From CAYMCO01 sp964388955 (lineage in GTDB: Bacteria; Chloroflexota; Anaerolineae; Anaerolineales; E44-bin32), in NCBI GenBank assembly GCA_964388955.1, contig CAYMCO010000031.1, positions 1-64,000 on the forward strand: DNA of 64,000 nucleotides, given 5' to 3'. Position numbers and translations under genes: made by a program. Numbering within the stretch: position 1 is the stretch's first letter; each line of letters starts with the position of its first letter. Below the pieces are notes generated by a model, which saw only the letters and a program-made list of their open reading frames with translations, did no database searches and had not been told where the DNA came from. This document shows, in pieces, positions 25,226-34,108 of this stretch.

Positions 25226-26938
25226 ATGGAATCCACATTCCAATTCGACCTCCGGGATCCCATCCGCTTCGGGCTGCTCGCTGGGGGCGCCTCCCTCGGG
25301 TTGAGCGCCATCGGCATGGTCGAGCTTTTCGGCGAGCGCGATCTGGTGTATGGAGTGATCACGCTCGGAGTTGTGCTGGTATTCGCGGCTCCTGTGGCCC
25401 TGGCTTATATGGCCTCCGCCCGAGCGCCCGCTGGAAGGTGGGGGCGCTCTCTGCTGTATGCGGGGTTATCCGGCCTGCTGTCCGCCTTGCCCTTGGTGGG
25501 GCTGATTCTGCTGGCCACGAACTTCGACATCCGGCAGTTCCTCATCAACGTCTCTCCCGCCCTGATTGACATTCTGACCTTCGGTGAGGGCGTGACTGTG
25601 GGGACGTCCCTGCTTGTTGTCGGCATTATCGCCGCCGCCTTGCTGGCAGGGGCCTTCCACCTGCTGCCAGAACGCTGGCAGCGCCCGCTGTTGTCGTCGC
25701 TCGTCGGGACCCTGACAATCGGCCTTTTCTCAGAGATCCTCACCAACCGGCTGCGCGATTTCTTCGGGTCGGGATTTGTGCGGCTGATCTTCCAATCCGG
25801 CGCCCTCAAGCCGGTCACAGCCGCCATCCTGTTCGCTTTGATCGTGGGGGGCTCGATTCTCTGGGGAAGACAGCGCAAATCGGTGCGCGGCCGTTTGAGC
25901 GCACTCTCACCCAGTCAGCAGCGGACACTGCGCCTCGGCACCATTGCCGGCGGGATCCTGCTGCTGTTCCTTCTTCCCGCCCTTCTAGGGACATACCTAT
26001 CCGAGGTAATCAACAACGTCGGTCTATATGTCCTCATGGGCCTTGGCCTCAACATCGTGGTCGGATTTGCCGGGCTGCTGGACCTGGGATATGTGGCCTT
26101 CTTCGCCATCGGCGCATATTCGATGGGTGTGCTCACCTCTCAGGGGCAATTGGGCTTGGGGTTCACCTTCTGGACCGCCCTGCCGATCTGTGTGGCGGTC
26201 GCCTGCCTGGCGGGGATCATCCTTGGTCTACCCGTCTTGCGCATGCGCGGCGACTACTTGGCCATTGTGACCCTCGGATTTGGCGAGATCATCCGCATCA
26301 TGGCGCTGTCAGACCTGCTCAAGCCCTACATCGGCGGCGCCCAGGGCGTGCTCCAGATCCCCAAACCCACCGTCGGGGGCATCCAATTGGTGCAGCCGGA
26401 ATACCTGTATTTCGTCGTGTTGGCCGGTGTGCTGCTGGCGTGGTTTGTGTCCTGGCGGCTGGGCGAATCCCGTCTGGGCCGTCAGTGGATGGCCGTGCGG
26501 GAGGACGAGGACGTCGCCGAGGCCATGGGAATTGAGTTGGTGAAAACCAAGCTGCTGGCCTTCGCCATCGGCGCCTCCTTCTCCGGCCTCTCCGGCGCCA
26601 TCTTCGCCAGCAAGTTGACTTCGATCTTCCCTCACAGCTTCAGCTTGCTGGTCTCCATCAACGTGCTTTGTCTGATCATCGTGGGCGGCATGGGCAGCCT
26701 GCCGGGCGTGGTGGTCGGGGCTCTGATCCTGGTGGGTCTTCCGGAACTGCTGCGGGAGTTCGCCGAATACCGGTTGCTCATGTATGGCGCGCTGCTCATC
26801 GTGATGATGCTGGCCCGGCCGGAGGGGTTCTGGCCGTCCGCTGTGCGCCGCAGAGAATTGCGCGCTTCGGATGAGGTCTACGAAGCCTCTGAAGTCGACA
26901 AGCGGGCCGAGCCGCTGCCTGTAGAGGCCGGAGATTAG
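25226..26938 (+). CDS. livM: Branched-chain amino-acid ABC transporter permease LivM, with long N-terminal membrane extension
   Basis: 570 residues. The C-terminal ~310 residues are standard LivM: NVGLYVLMGLGLNIVVGFAGLLDLGY (shown in part by GLGLNIVVGFAGLLDLGY), YLAIVTLGFGEIIRI, VREDEDVAEAMGIELVKTKL and GGMGSLPGVVVGA. The first ~250 residues add about six more hydrophobic segments and are not part of the minimal permease. GGGAG lies just before the start, 8 bp after livH. The frame shows no break, so this is a real extension. Its role is unknown; extended LivM proteins do exist. Confidence 0.92.
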   Translation: MESTFQFDLRDPIRFGLLAGGASLGLSAIGMVELFGERDLVYGVITLGVVLVFAAPVALAYMASARAPAGRWGRSLLYAGLSGLLSALPLVGLILLATNFDIRQFLINVSPALIDILTFGEGVTVGTSLLVVGIIAAALLAGAFHLLPERWQRPLLSSLVGTLTIGLFSEILTNRLRDFFGSGFVRLIFQSGALKPVTAAILFALIVGGSILWGRQRKSVRGRLSALSPSQQRTLRLGTIAGGILLLFLLPALLGTYLSEVINNVGLYVLMGLGLNIVVGFAGLLDLGYVAFFAIGAYSMGVLTSQGQLGLGFTFWTALPICVAVACLAGIILGLPVLRMRGDYLAIVTLGFGEIIRIMALSDLLKPYIGGAQGVLQIPKPTVGGIQLVQPEYLYFVVLAGVLLAWFVSWRLGESRLGRQWMAVREDEDVAEAMGIELVKTKLLAFAIGASFSGLSGAIFASKLTSIFPHSFSLLVSINVLCLIIVGGMGSLPGVVVGALILVGLPELLREFAEYRLLMYGALLIVMMLARPEGFWPSAVRRRELRASDEVYEASEVDKRAEPLPVEAGD

Positions 26939-26941
26939 CCG

Positions 26942-27745
26942 ATGACCGATAATGGGGCGATCCTCACCGCCAATCATGTCACCAAGCAGTTCGGAGGGTT
27001 GGTCGCGGTCAGCCAATTTGATTTCGATGTTCCCAAGGGCGCCATCGTCAGCCTGATCGGGCCCAACGGCGCCGGAAAGACGACCTTCTTCAACTGCATC
27101 ACGGGCTTCTACGAGTTCAATGAAGGGGAAATCATCTTCGAGGGCGTTCTCCTGAATGGACGATCCCCCGATGCCATCGCCCGGCTGGGAATCTCCCGCA
27201 CCTACCAAAACATTCGCCTGTTCGCAAATATGACCGCCATCGAGAACATCCTGGTCGGCATGGAGCCACTCCTGCGGTCCAATTGGATCGGGGCCGTGTT
27301 TTCGACAGGCGGGACGCGCAAGGAAGAGCAATCCGCAGTGGAGGAAGCGAACCACCTGCTGAACTTCGTGAACCTGGCCGGCAAGGGGGATCTGCTGGCG
27401 AAGAATCTGCCCTATGGAGATCAGCGTCGTCTGGAGGTGGCGCGCGCGCTGGCAAGCAAGCCCCGATTGCTGCTGCTCGACGAACCCACCGCAGGCATGA
27501 ACCCTCGCGAATCCGCGTCCATGATGGCCTTCATCCGCCGGCTGCGAGACGAACTCGGGATCAGCATCCTGCTCATTGAGCATGACATGCGCGTTGTAAT
27601 GGGGATCTCCGAACGGGTCACCGTTCTCGACTACGGAACCGGCATCGCAGAGGGGACACCGGATGAAATCCAGCGCAATCCCAGGGTGATCGAGGCGTAT
27701 CTCGGTCGAGGCGCGGCCACCGGATTAGCCACTGCGGAAGCATGA
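26942..27745 (+). CDS. livG: Branched-chain amino-acid ABC transporter ATP-binding protein LivG
   Basis: A 267-residue ABC ATPase. Walker A is GPNGAGKTTFFN, the Q-loop region is SRTYQNIRLFANMTAIEN, the signature is LPYGDQRRLEVARAL and Walker B is LLLLDEPTAGMNPRES. The H-loop is LLIEHDMRVVMG. The C-terminal EGTPDEIQRNPRVIEAYLG is the LivG hallmark. It is separated from livM by 3 bp. It hydrolyses ATP together with LivF to drive the permease. Confidence 0.96.
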   Translation: MTDNGAILTANHVTKQFGGLVAVSQFDFDVPKGAIVSLIGPNGAGKTTFFNCITGFYEFNEGEIIFEGVLLNGRSPDAIARLGISRTYQNIRLFANMTAIENILVGMEPLLRSNWIGAVFSTGGTRKEEQSAVEEANHLLNFVNLAGKGDLLAKNLPYGDQRRLEVARALASKPRLLLLDEPTAGMNPRESASMMAFIRRLRDELGISILLIEHDMRVVMGISERVTVLDYGTGIAEGTPDEIQRNPRVIEAYLGRGAATGLATAEA

Positions 27746-27764
27746 GTCAAGGGATGATGCTCAC

Positions 27765-28478
27765 ATGCCAATGCTAGATGTGCAGGATGTGCACGCCTTC
27801 TACGGAAACATCCACGCCCTGAGGGGAATTTCCTTAAGCGTGAACCAGGGGGAGATCGTCACCCTGATCGGCGCCAACGGCGCGGGCAAAAGCACCACCC
27901 TGAAGACCATCAGCGGGCTTCTCAAGCCCCGCAGCGGCCGCGTGCTGCTGAACGATGAGGATCTTGCGCCCTATAAGGCGCATGAGATTGTGTATAAAGA
28001 AGTAGCCATGGTGCCCGAGGGGCGCGGGGTCTTCTCAAAATTGACCGTGAGCGAGAACCTGGACATGGGGGCCTTCCGCCGCACAGACAGCAATGCAATC
28101 GCGCGGGATCGGGACCGGGTCTTCGAGTTGTTTCCGCGCTTGAAAGAGCGGCGAAACCAGGTCGCAGGCACCCTGAGCGGCGGGGAGCAGCAAATGCTGG
28201 CGACGGCGCGCGCCCTGATGTCCAATCCCAAGCTGCTGCTGATGGATGAACCTTCCATGGGTCTGGCACCTGTGCTGGTGGAGAACGTTTTTGCCACCAT
28301 CGAGGACATCAATCGGGACGGCACAACGATCCTGCTGGTGGAGCAGAACGCCCACATGGCGCTTCGGGTCGCCGACCGCGGCTACGTGCTGCAATCCGGC
28401 GAGATTGTGCTCAGTGACACTGCCGAGGCACTCAGAAACAACGAGATGGTGCAGAAAGCCTATTTGGGCATGGAATAG
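27765..28478 (+). CDS. livF: Branched-chain amino-acid ABC transporter ATP-binding protein LivF
   Basis: A 237-residue ABC ATPase. Walker A is IGANGAGKST and VPEGRGVFSKLTVSENL is the LivF-specific block. The signature is LSGGEQQMLATARAL, Walker B is LLLMDEPSMGLAP and the H-loop is LLVEQNAHMALR. It completes the transporter. The next gene begins 86 bp on, with a good ribosome site (AGGAGGGG). Confidence 0.96.
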   Translation: MPMLDVQDVHAFYGNIHALRGISLSVNQGEIVTLIGANGAGKSTTLKTISGLLKPRSGRVLLNDEDLAPYKAHEIVYKEVAMVPEGRGVFSKLTVSENLDMGAFRRTDSNAIARDRDRVFELFPRLKERRNQVAGTLSGGEQQMLATARALMSNPKLLLMDEPSMGLAPVLVENVFATIEDINRDGTTILLVEQNAHMALRVADRGYVLQSGEIVLSDTAEALRNNEMVQKAYLGME

Positions 28479-28564
28479 GGACCACTCGGCGTATCGAGCA
28501 GAGCACAGCCCGGCCAATCCCCCGCGGTCTATGGTCGGGCTGACTGCTTTCTCAGGAGGGGTAG

Positions 28565-29554
28565 ATGCAACTGCGAATTCTCAGCGCGCAAGAGGTCCGT
28601 GAGGCGCTGCCCATGGCGACCGCAATCCAGGCCATGAAGGAGGCCTTCCTTCAACTCGCCCGAGAGCAGGTTGACCTTCCGCTGCGCACCGTGATAGAAG
28701 CCCCGGGGCAGGATGGTGCGGTCCTGTTCATGCCCGCCCTGCTCCGAGAGACCCACGACCTCGCCGTCAAAGTGGTCTCCGTGTTTCCCCACAATCCCCA
28801 GAGGGATCTCCCAACGATCAACGCCGTGGTCATCGGCATCGATGCCCGCACGGGGCAGCCGGCGGTGATGTTGGAGGGCGCCAGCCTGACCGCCATCCGC
28901 ACGGGTGCGGTCTCGGGCGCGGCGACGGACCTGCTGGCCCGGGAAGATTCGCGGGTGGCGGCCATCTTCGGGAGCGGCGTCCAGGCCAGAACCCAATTGG
29001 AGGCGGTATGCACGGTGCGGGGCATCGACGAGGTTTGGGTGTATGGCCCGGTGCAGCACGAGGTAGCCGCGTACATCGACGAAATGCGCGGCCAGGGGCC
29101 CATCCCGGAGCAAATCAAGGCGGCCGGCAGCCCCTCCGACGCCGTCCGCGGGGCGGATATCATCTGCACCGCGACAACGGCCAAGGAACCGGTGTTCGAC
29201 GGGGTTGACCTGAAACCCGGGGCCCACATCAACGCCATCGGTGCGTTTACGCCGGAGATGCGGGAGGTCGACGAAACCACGCTCGAGCGAGCTCTCGTAA
29301 TCGTCGACAGCATGGAGAGCGCCAGGGAGGAGGCGGGAGATCTGATCATCCCGATCAATGCGGGCGCTTACAGTTGGGACCGGGTGCACGCCGAACTGGG
29401 GGAACTGCTCACCGGCGCCAAGCCAGGACGGGAGAACGCCCGCCAGGTGACTTTGTTCAAGTCGGTCGGGCTGGCCATCCAGGACGCGGCCGCGGCCCGG
29501 CGGGCGCTGGACGGAGCCCGCGCGGCGGGGCTGGGCCGGCTGGTGGAGTTATGA
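28565..29554 (+). CDS. Ornithine cyclodeaminase / mu-crystallin family dehydrogenase
   Basis: A 329-residue Rossmann enzyme. Family members include ornithine cyclodeaminase, alanine dehydrogenase, ketimine reductase and N-methyl/opine-type dehydrogenases. Visible are KVVSVFPHNPQRDLPTINAVV, DARTGQPAVMLEGASLTAIRTGAVSGAAT (cited in part: LEGASLTAIRTGAVS) and the nucleotide-binding FGSGVQARTQLEAV. ADIICTATTAKEPVFDG and GAHINAIGAFTPEMREVD follow. It sits directly after the transporter and before an FAD amino-acid oxidase-like gene, suggesting use of the imported compound. The exact reaction is not decidable. Confidence 0.88.
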   Translation: MQLRILSAQEVREALPMATAIQAMKEAFLQLAREQVDLPLRTVIEAPGQDGAVLFMPALLRETHDLAVKVVSVFPHNPQRDLPTINAVVIGIDARTGQPAVMLEGASLTAIRTGAVSGAATDLLAREDSRVAAIFGSGVQARTQLEAVCTVRGIDEVWVYGPVQHEVAAYIDEMRGQGPIPEQIKAAGSPSDAVRGADIICTATTAKEPVFDGVDLKPGAHINAIGAFTPEMREVDETTLERALVIVDSMESAREEAGDLIIPINAGAYSWDRVHAELGELLTGAKPGRENARQVTLFKSVGLAIQDAAAARRALDGARAAGLGRLVEL

Positions 29555-29576
29555 GCGGACAATTGGGGCGCCGCAA

Positions 29577-30737
29577 ATGAGCCAGGAACTACCGGAACAG
29601 GCCGAGATCGTGGTCATCGGAGGCGGGGTGATGGGGGCCAGCACGGCCTACCACCTGGCCAAGGCGGGCGCGACGGACGTCCTTCTGCTGGAGCGGGAGT
29701 CCTACTTCGGCGCCGGGGCGACAGGCCGCTGCGCCGGAGGCGTGCGCTATCAGTTCAGCACCGAGATCAACGTTCGCCTTTCCATCGCCAGTTTAGCTAT
29801 GATGGAGAACTTCAAAGCAGAGACCGGGCAGGACCCCTGCTACCGCAAATGCGGCTACCTGTTCGTGTTGACCCAACCGGCGGACGTCGAGACATTCCAG
29901 AGGAATATCGCCATGCATCATCGTCTTGGGGTCGACACCCGCTGGCTGACGGGTGATGACGTGCGGGCCCGGCTTCCCCTGATGCGCTTCGATGACGCGC
30001 TGGGCGGGACCGTCCATGACAAAGATGGGGTGGCCGATCCCAACAGCCTGGTCATGGGCTACATCAAAGCCGGGCGGCCCCTCGGTGTGCAAGCGCTCAC
30101 CGATGTCGCCGTGGACGATATCCAGATCTCGGGCGGCCGAGTGTCCCATCTGATCACCAATGCCGGGAAAATTGCCTGCCGGACGGCCGTGGATGCGGCA
30201 GGCCCTTGGGCTGCCAAGATCGGGGAAATGGCGGGAGTGGAGATTCCCATCACCCCCCTCCGCAGGCAGTGGGTCACAACTACGCCGCTCCCCGACCTTC
30301 CGGACGACTTTCCTTTCGTGATTGACTTCGCCCAATCCCTCTACTTCCACCCGGAAGGCGAAGGCCTGCTGACGGGCATGTCAAATCCCGACGAGGCACC
30401 GGGATTCGATCAGCGCGTGGATCCCGACTGGGAGCTGGTCGCCATGCAAGCGGCCATCGAGCGCATGCCCATGCTGGCGCGTGCAGGCCGCCAATCCGGC
30501 CTGGCGGGCTTGTATGAAGTCACGCCGGATGCGCATCCAATCTTCGGTCCTACCCGCGTGGAAGGGTTCTGGATCGTGGGCGGGTTTTCCGGACACGGCT
30601 TTATGCACGGTCCGATCGCCGGCAGGCTCATGAGCGAATATATATTGGAGGGTGTGCCTCAGACGGTCGATGTATCCATGCTGGATCTGGCCCGCTTCGA
30701 GGAGGGACGCCTGATCCAAGAATACAACGTGGTGTAG
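29577..30737 (+). CDS. FAD-dependent oxidoreductase (DAO / sarcosine oxidase beta-like)
   Basis: A 386-residue DAO-family flavoenzyme, oxidising the C-N bond of an amino or N-methyl amino acid. The N-terminal dinucleotide motif is VIGGGVMGASTAYHLAKAG with the Glu of LLLERESYF. Then come GATGRCAGGVRYQFS, the substrate-side block VDAAGPWAAKIGEMAGVEIPI and PLRRQWVTT. The C-terminal GLYEVTPDAHPIFGP and GFSGHGFMHGPIAGRL are typical of sarcosine oxidase beta and glycine oxidase relatives. No alpha, gamma or delta sarcosine oxidase subunits are nearby, so it probably acts alone or with a quinone acceptor. Confidence 0.9.
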   Translation: MSQELPEQAEIVVIGGGVMGASTAYHLAKAGATDVLLLERESYFGAGATGRCAGGVRYQFSTEINVRLSIASLAMMENFKAETGQDPCYRKCGYLFVLTQPADVETFQRNIAMHHRLGVDTRWLTGDDVRARLPLMRFDDALGGTVHDKDGVADPNSLVMGYIKAGRPLGVQALTDVAVDDIQISGGRVSHLITNAGKIACRTAVDAAGPWAAKIGEMAGVEIPITPLRRQWVTTTPLPDLPDDFPFVIDFAQSLYFHPEGEGLLTGMSNPDEAPGFDQRVDPDWELVAMQAAIERMPMLARAGRQSGLAGLYEVTPDAHPIFGPTRVEGFWIVGGFSGHGFMHGPIAGRLMSEYILEGVPQTVDVSMLDLARFEEGRLIQEYNVV

Positions 30738-30739
30738 GC

Positions 30740-31882
30740 GTGCGGGCGGAAATCATCACCATCGGTACCGAGCTGCTGCTCGGGGAGATCGTGGATACCA
30801 ACACCACTACGATTGCCAGGGCCTTGCGCGATCTGGGGATAGATCTCTTCAGGTGCATGACCGTGGGCGACAACGCGGAGCGCATATCCGGCGCCATCCA
30901 AGAATCGCTGACGCGCGCCGAGGTGGTGATCACCAGCGGCGGCCTCGGCCCCACCGTGGATGATGCCACACGCGAGGGGATCTCCCGGGCGTTTTCCCTC
31001 CCACTGGAGTTCCGGGAGGAGTTGTGGAAACAGATCGAAGATCGATTCGAACGCTTCGGCGTTCGACCCACGGAGAATAACCGCCAGCAGGCCCAAGTGC
31101 CCCGTGGCAGCGTTGCCCTCGAGAACCCCGTCGGCACCGCCCCCGCGTTTATCGTCGAGGCGGCGGGCACGACGCTCATCGCCTTGCCGGGTGTGCCCAG
31201 CGAACTGCAGGTCCTGCTCGAGCAGGCCGTGAAACCCTATTTGCGGGAACGCTTCGGATTGGGGTACGTGATTCACACCCGGACCCTGCGCACCGTGGGC
31301 GTTGGGGAATCCTCTTTGGATAGCCGGATTGGGGACTTGGAGCAGCTCGACAATCCCACCGTCGGGCTGGCCGCGCACCCTGGACAGGTGGATATTCGCA
31401 TCACGGCAAAAGCGGAGACGGTCGGCCGGGCCAGAGAAATGGTTGCGGAGATCGAGGCCGACTTGCTCGGTCGGCTGGGAGATTTGGTCTTCGGGTACGA
31501 CGGCGACACGTTGGAGGCGGTTGCCCTGGACCAGATCCGCCGCAAGGGATGGCGTGTCTGCTCCGTCGAAGCAGGCATGGGCGGTTTGTTGGCAGAGCGA
31601 TTGGCGGCCATTGGCGGCCCTTTCGCCGCTGGGGTCGTTCTGTCCAGCTCGGCCTCGGAGCGAGTGCTCGAGAAGGAGCTCACCCGCGCCAGGGCGGCCT
31701 TTGGAGCGGAGCTTGGGCTGGGCCTGCACCTCGCCCAAGCGGAGGGGCGTCACAGATTGATCGTCTTGCTGAAGATGCCACACGCGGACCAGCGGCGGGA
31801 ATACACCTATGGGGGCGCCTCTGAAAACGCCCCTCGCTGGGCCGCCGGCATGGCGCTAGACATGGTCCGGAGACAAGTCTAG
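30740..31882 (+). CDS. cinA: CinA-family protein with degenerate C-terminal PncC domain
   Basis: A 380-residue protein starting at GTG two bases after the upstream stop. The N-terminal MoCF-like domain is well kept: AEIITIGTELLLGEIVDTN, TSGGLGPTVDDATREG and LPGVPSELQVLLEQ. In CinA proteins this part acts on ADP-ribose-type substrates. The C-terminal region normally carries the nicotinamide-mononucleotide deamidase motif ESCTGG and later TGIAGPGG. Here it reads SVEAGMGGLLAERL and the second motif is missing, so PncC activity is probably lost. It may share the liv message, although the function looks unrelated. Confidence 0.88.
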   Translation: MRAEIITIGTELLLGEIVDTNTTTIARALRDLGIDLFRCMTVGDNAERISGAIQESLTRAEVVITSGGLGPTVDDATREGISRAFSLPLEFREELWKQIEDRFERFGVRPTENNRQQAQVPRGSVALENPVGTAPAFIVEAAGTTLIALPGVPSELQVLLEQAVKPYLRERFGLGYVIHTRTLRTVGVGESSLDSRIGDLEQLDNPTVGLAAHPGQVDIRITAKAETVGRAREMVAEIEADLLGRLGDLVFGYDGDTLEAVALDQIRRKGWRVCSVEAGMGGLLAERLAAIGGPFAAGVVLSSSASERVLEKELTRARAAFGAELGLGLHLAQAEGRHRLIVLLKMPHADQRREYTYGGASENAPRWAAGMALDMVRRQV

Positions 31883-32040
31883 CAGGGAGGCCCAATTCCC
31901 GATTTCTCGCGAGCATTGATGAGTGCCCGCAGAAGGCCCCACAAATCAGGTCGCCCCGGCACGCACAGCGGCGTTTGCTCACTGCTTTGAGATCGCGCCG
32001 TGGGGTCAGAGGCTGAGGAGGATGCCCAAGGCCTGAAAAA

Positions 32041-33723
32041 TCACTCCGGTGTGAAGCAGACCTCAGCCTCAAAGTTCCAGACACAACCCTCATTGGCATG
32101 CAGGCGGCACTCTGCAATGTCATAATCCGCACACGGATCACGCGGTTTGTGGCCCCCACCCCCATGCTTCTTCTCTTCTTCTACGATGCAAGTCTCAAAG
32201 AAGACGGATTGGCTGGCGCATTTCACATCCCCCGTGCTTGGCAAGGTGAACCAGCAAATCCGCGACGTGGGGTCGAAAGCCCCCCCTATAGGGCAAACGG
32301 GGAAATCGAGCGGGGTGCCCTTCTTCCGCACACAGCACGATGCATCATCGCCTAGAGAATACCCTGGAGCACAGACTACCCTTCCAGGGATCGGAGGCCC
32401 ATCATACTTGCATAGGCTTGTGTCTTCCTGCAACACATAGGGAAGATCGCAAGCTGCCGGCACGCCCAGTTCAACCACAGGAGGTGGACAGGATTTGCAT
32501 GCAGTGATGTCTACCGTTGCGCCATAATCTCCCACGCATGACAGGGTATCCTCGTCATACAGATCACATGAGACGCTCCCGAGAGTGGAATAGTCGATTT
32601 CGGCATCGGCCGGTGTCCATGAGATATTGTTGCCCCGCCAGCCCGCTTCGTTGCAGTAGGTCACTACACTCAGCGCCGGTTCCGGCACGACACACGCCGC
32701 AGAGCCTCCCGGGGCTTCATCAGGGTTTGCGGCCAGATCGTCTGAGGGGGAATGTGCCAATACTTCGCAGGGAGGGGCGTATTCGTGAGCGTTGCCGACC
32801 ACGCAGCGGAAGCCGAGATCATTCCGGTACTCGTCCGGTCCCAGGAAGTACCTCAGCGCGGATTCGACCATTTCCGGCCCGCTCCTGAAAGTGCTGCCGC
32901 GCACCGAGCGGACTTCCCCGTGGTCCGGGCCCATGGGATTGTCGAACGGGGCTTCGCTGTAGTAGTTCTCCTGATACCAGTCCGAGACCCACTCAAACAC
33001 GTTCCCCGCCATATCGAGTACCTCATAGGGGGAGACTCCCAGCGGGTAATCGATGACTGCGCTGGTTCTTCCCACGCAATCATTGAAATTCAGCAGTTCG
33101 CAGTTCGGCTCAGTATCATAATAGCCCCAAGGAAAGATCCTTCCCTCAGTGCCGCGTGCGGTCTTTTCCCACTGGGCCTCAGTCGGCAGATGGCCGCCCA
33201 CAGACTGGCAGTATTCTTCCGCCTGATGCCACCGAACGCCTACGACTGGGTGATCTGCGAGCTCCGGATCTTCCAAGTCCGGGAGGGCAGGATCAACCGC
33301 GGGAGGGGAACATTCTTCCATCGCCATGCAGTTCAAATACATGCGATTGGTCACCTCGGTGCGGTAGATCCAGAAGCCATCCATGTAGACCATGTGCTCG
33401 GGGTTATCCTCGTCATCTTGGCCCATCACGAATTCGCCCGGCGGCACATACACCAAGAGACTGCCATCGAGCCAGCGCAGGGTGCTACCCGGTTCGGGCG
33501 GGGGGACTTCGACGCCCACAGGCGCTTCCGTGGCTTGGTCCGCGCCCACTGTCTCCGGGATCGAGGTGTTTTCCACCGGAGGGTTCTCTGTGGCTGCTGT
33601 GGGAGTTGAACCCGAACCGGACCCCGAGATGAGCGAGAGGAAATTACAGGCCAAGATAAGCAGATTGATGCTGAGGGCCCCCAGTATCACGCGGAGACGC
33701 TGATTAGCCAGGTTGCTCTTCAT
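32041..33723 (-). CDS. FGE-sulfatase-fold lipoprotein with Cys-rich C-terminus
   Basis: A 560-residue secreted protein. The start at 33723 gives a lipoprotein signal (SINLLILAC) and has GGGAGGG upstream; a longer frame from 33873 lacks both. After a low-complexity Ser/Thr/Pro linker comes a formylglycine-generating-enzyme fold: VYVPPGEFVMGQDDEDNPEH, YRTEVTNRMYLNC, HLPTEAQWEKTARG, YEVLDMAGNVFEWVSDWY and NDLGFRCVV. The paired catalytic Cys of true FGE (CxxxxC before the final strand) is not seen, so it is more likely a binding or structural relative. The last ~220 residues contain 20 Cys and no family I recognise. GC content and codon use look lower than in neighbours. Confidence 0.8.
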   Translation of the reverse strand: MKSNLANQRLRVILGALSINLLILACNFLSLISGSGSGSTPTAATENPPVENTSIPETVGADQATEAPVGVEVPPPEPGSTLRWLDGSLLVYVPPGEFVMGQDDEDNPEHMVYMDGFWIYRTEVTNRMYLNCMAMEECSPPAVDPALPDLEDPELADHPVVGVRWHQAEEYCQSVGGHLPTEAQWEKTARGTEGRIFPWGYYDTEPNCELLNFNDCVGRTSAVIDYPLGVSPYEVLDMAGNVFEWVSDWYQENYYSEAPFDNPMGPDHGEVRSVRGSTFRSGPEMVESALRYFLGPDEYRNDLGFRCVVGNAHEYAPPCEVLAHSPSDDLAANPDEAPGGSAACVVPEPALSVVTYCNEAGWRGNNISWTPADAEIDYSTLGSVSCDLYDEDTLSCVGDYGATVDITACKSCPPPVVELGVPAACDLPYVLQEDTSLCKYDGPPIPGRVVCAPGYSLGDDASCCVRKKGTPLDFPVCPIGGAFDPTSRICWFTLPSTGDVKCASQSVFFETCIVEEEKKHGGGGHKPRDPCADYDIAECRLHANEGCVWNFEAEVCFTPE

Positions 33724-33953
33724 TTTTCCCTCCCGCCTTGCATTTGGCATACATCCGATCACAGCGCACAAGTGTGTACGTCTACCAAATACCTCGGACA
33801 GGAGCAAAGTGCCACGAAGAGGTACCTTATCTCCCTGGATTATATACGCACATTCTAACAATTCCCAATTCATGGACTTCGGGCTCTCTTCTTCTTTTCT
33901 GTTGCTCCCTGTTCACCCCGGTTTGAGACATCCTTTATAAGCGGCGGGGAGCA

Positions 33954-33962
33954 TGCTACAAT
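33954..33962 (+). promoter_or_regulatory. Extended -10 promoter of tRNA-Gly
   Basis: TGC followed by TACAAT (33957-33962). A start near 33969 would place the hairpin at 33970-33994 at the very 5' end of the precursor. Confidence 0.5.
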
Positions 33963-33969
33963 AGGCCTC

Positions 33970-33994
33970 GGCCCGACGGGAAGCTCGTCGGGCC
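33970..33994 (+). promoter_or_regulatory. Perfect hairpin immediately upstream of the tRNA
   Basis: GGCCCGACG and CGTCGGGCC pair perfectly across a 7-base loop, ending five bases before the tRNA. It could be a 5'-leader structure of the tRNA precursor that affects RNase P processing. Confidence 0.5.
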
Positions 33995-33999
33995 GGCAG

Positions 34000-34071
34000 G
34001 CGGGTGTAGCCAAGTGGTAAGGCAGTAGCTTCCCAAGCTACCATTCGTGGGTTCGAATCCCATCACCCGCT
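34000..34071 (+). tRNA. tRNA-Gly (anticodon CCC)
   Basis: The acceptor arms GCGGGTG (34000-34006) and CACCCGC (34064-34070) pair perfectly. The D arm is GCCAAGTGGTAAGGC. The anticodon stem GTAGC/GCTAC holds loop TTCCCAA with anticodon CCC, reading GGG. The T arm is GTGGG-TTCGAAT-CCCAT. The discriminator is T34071, and CCA is not encoded. It is a single tRNA with its own promoter. Confidence 0.97.
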
Positions 34072-34108
34072 CCTGAAGAGCCCAATTCAGATTGCATTCT
34101 GACCAGGA

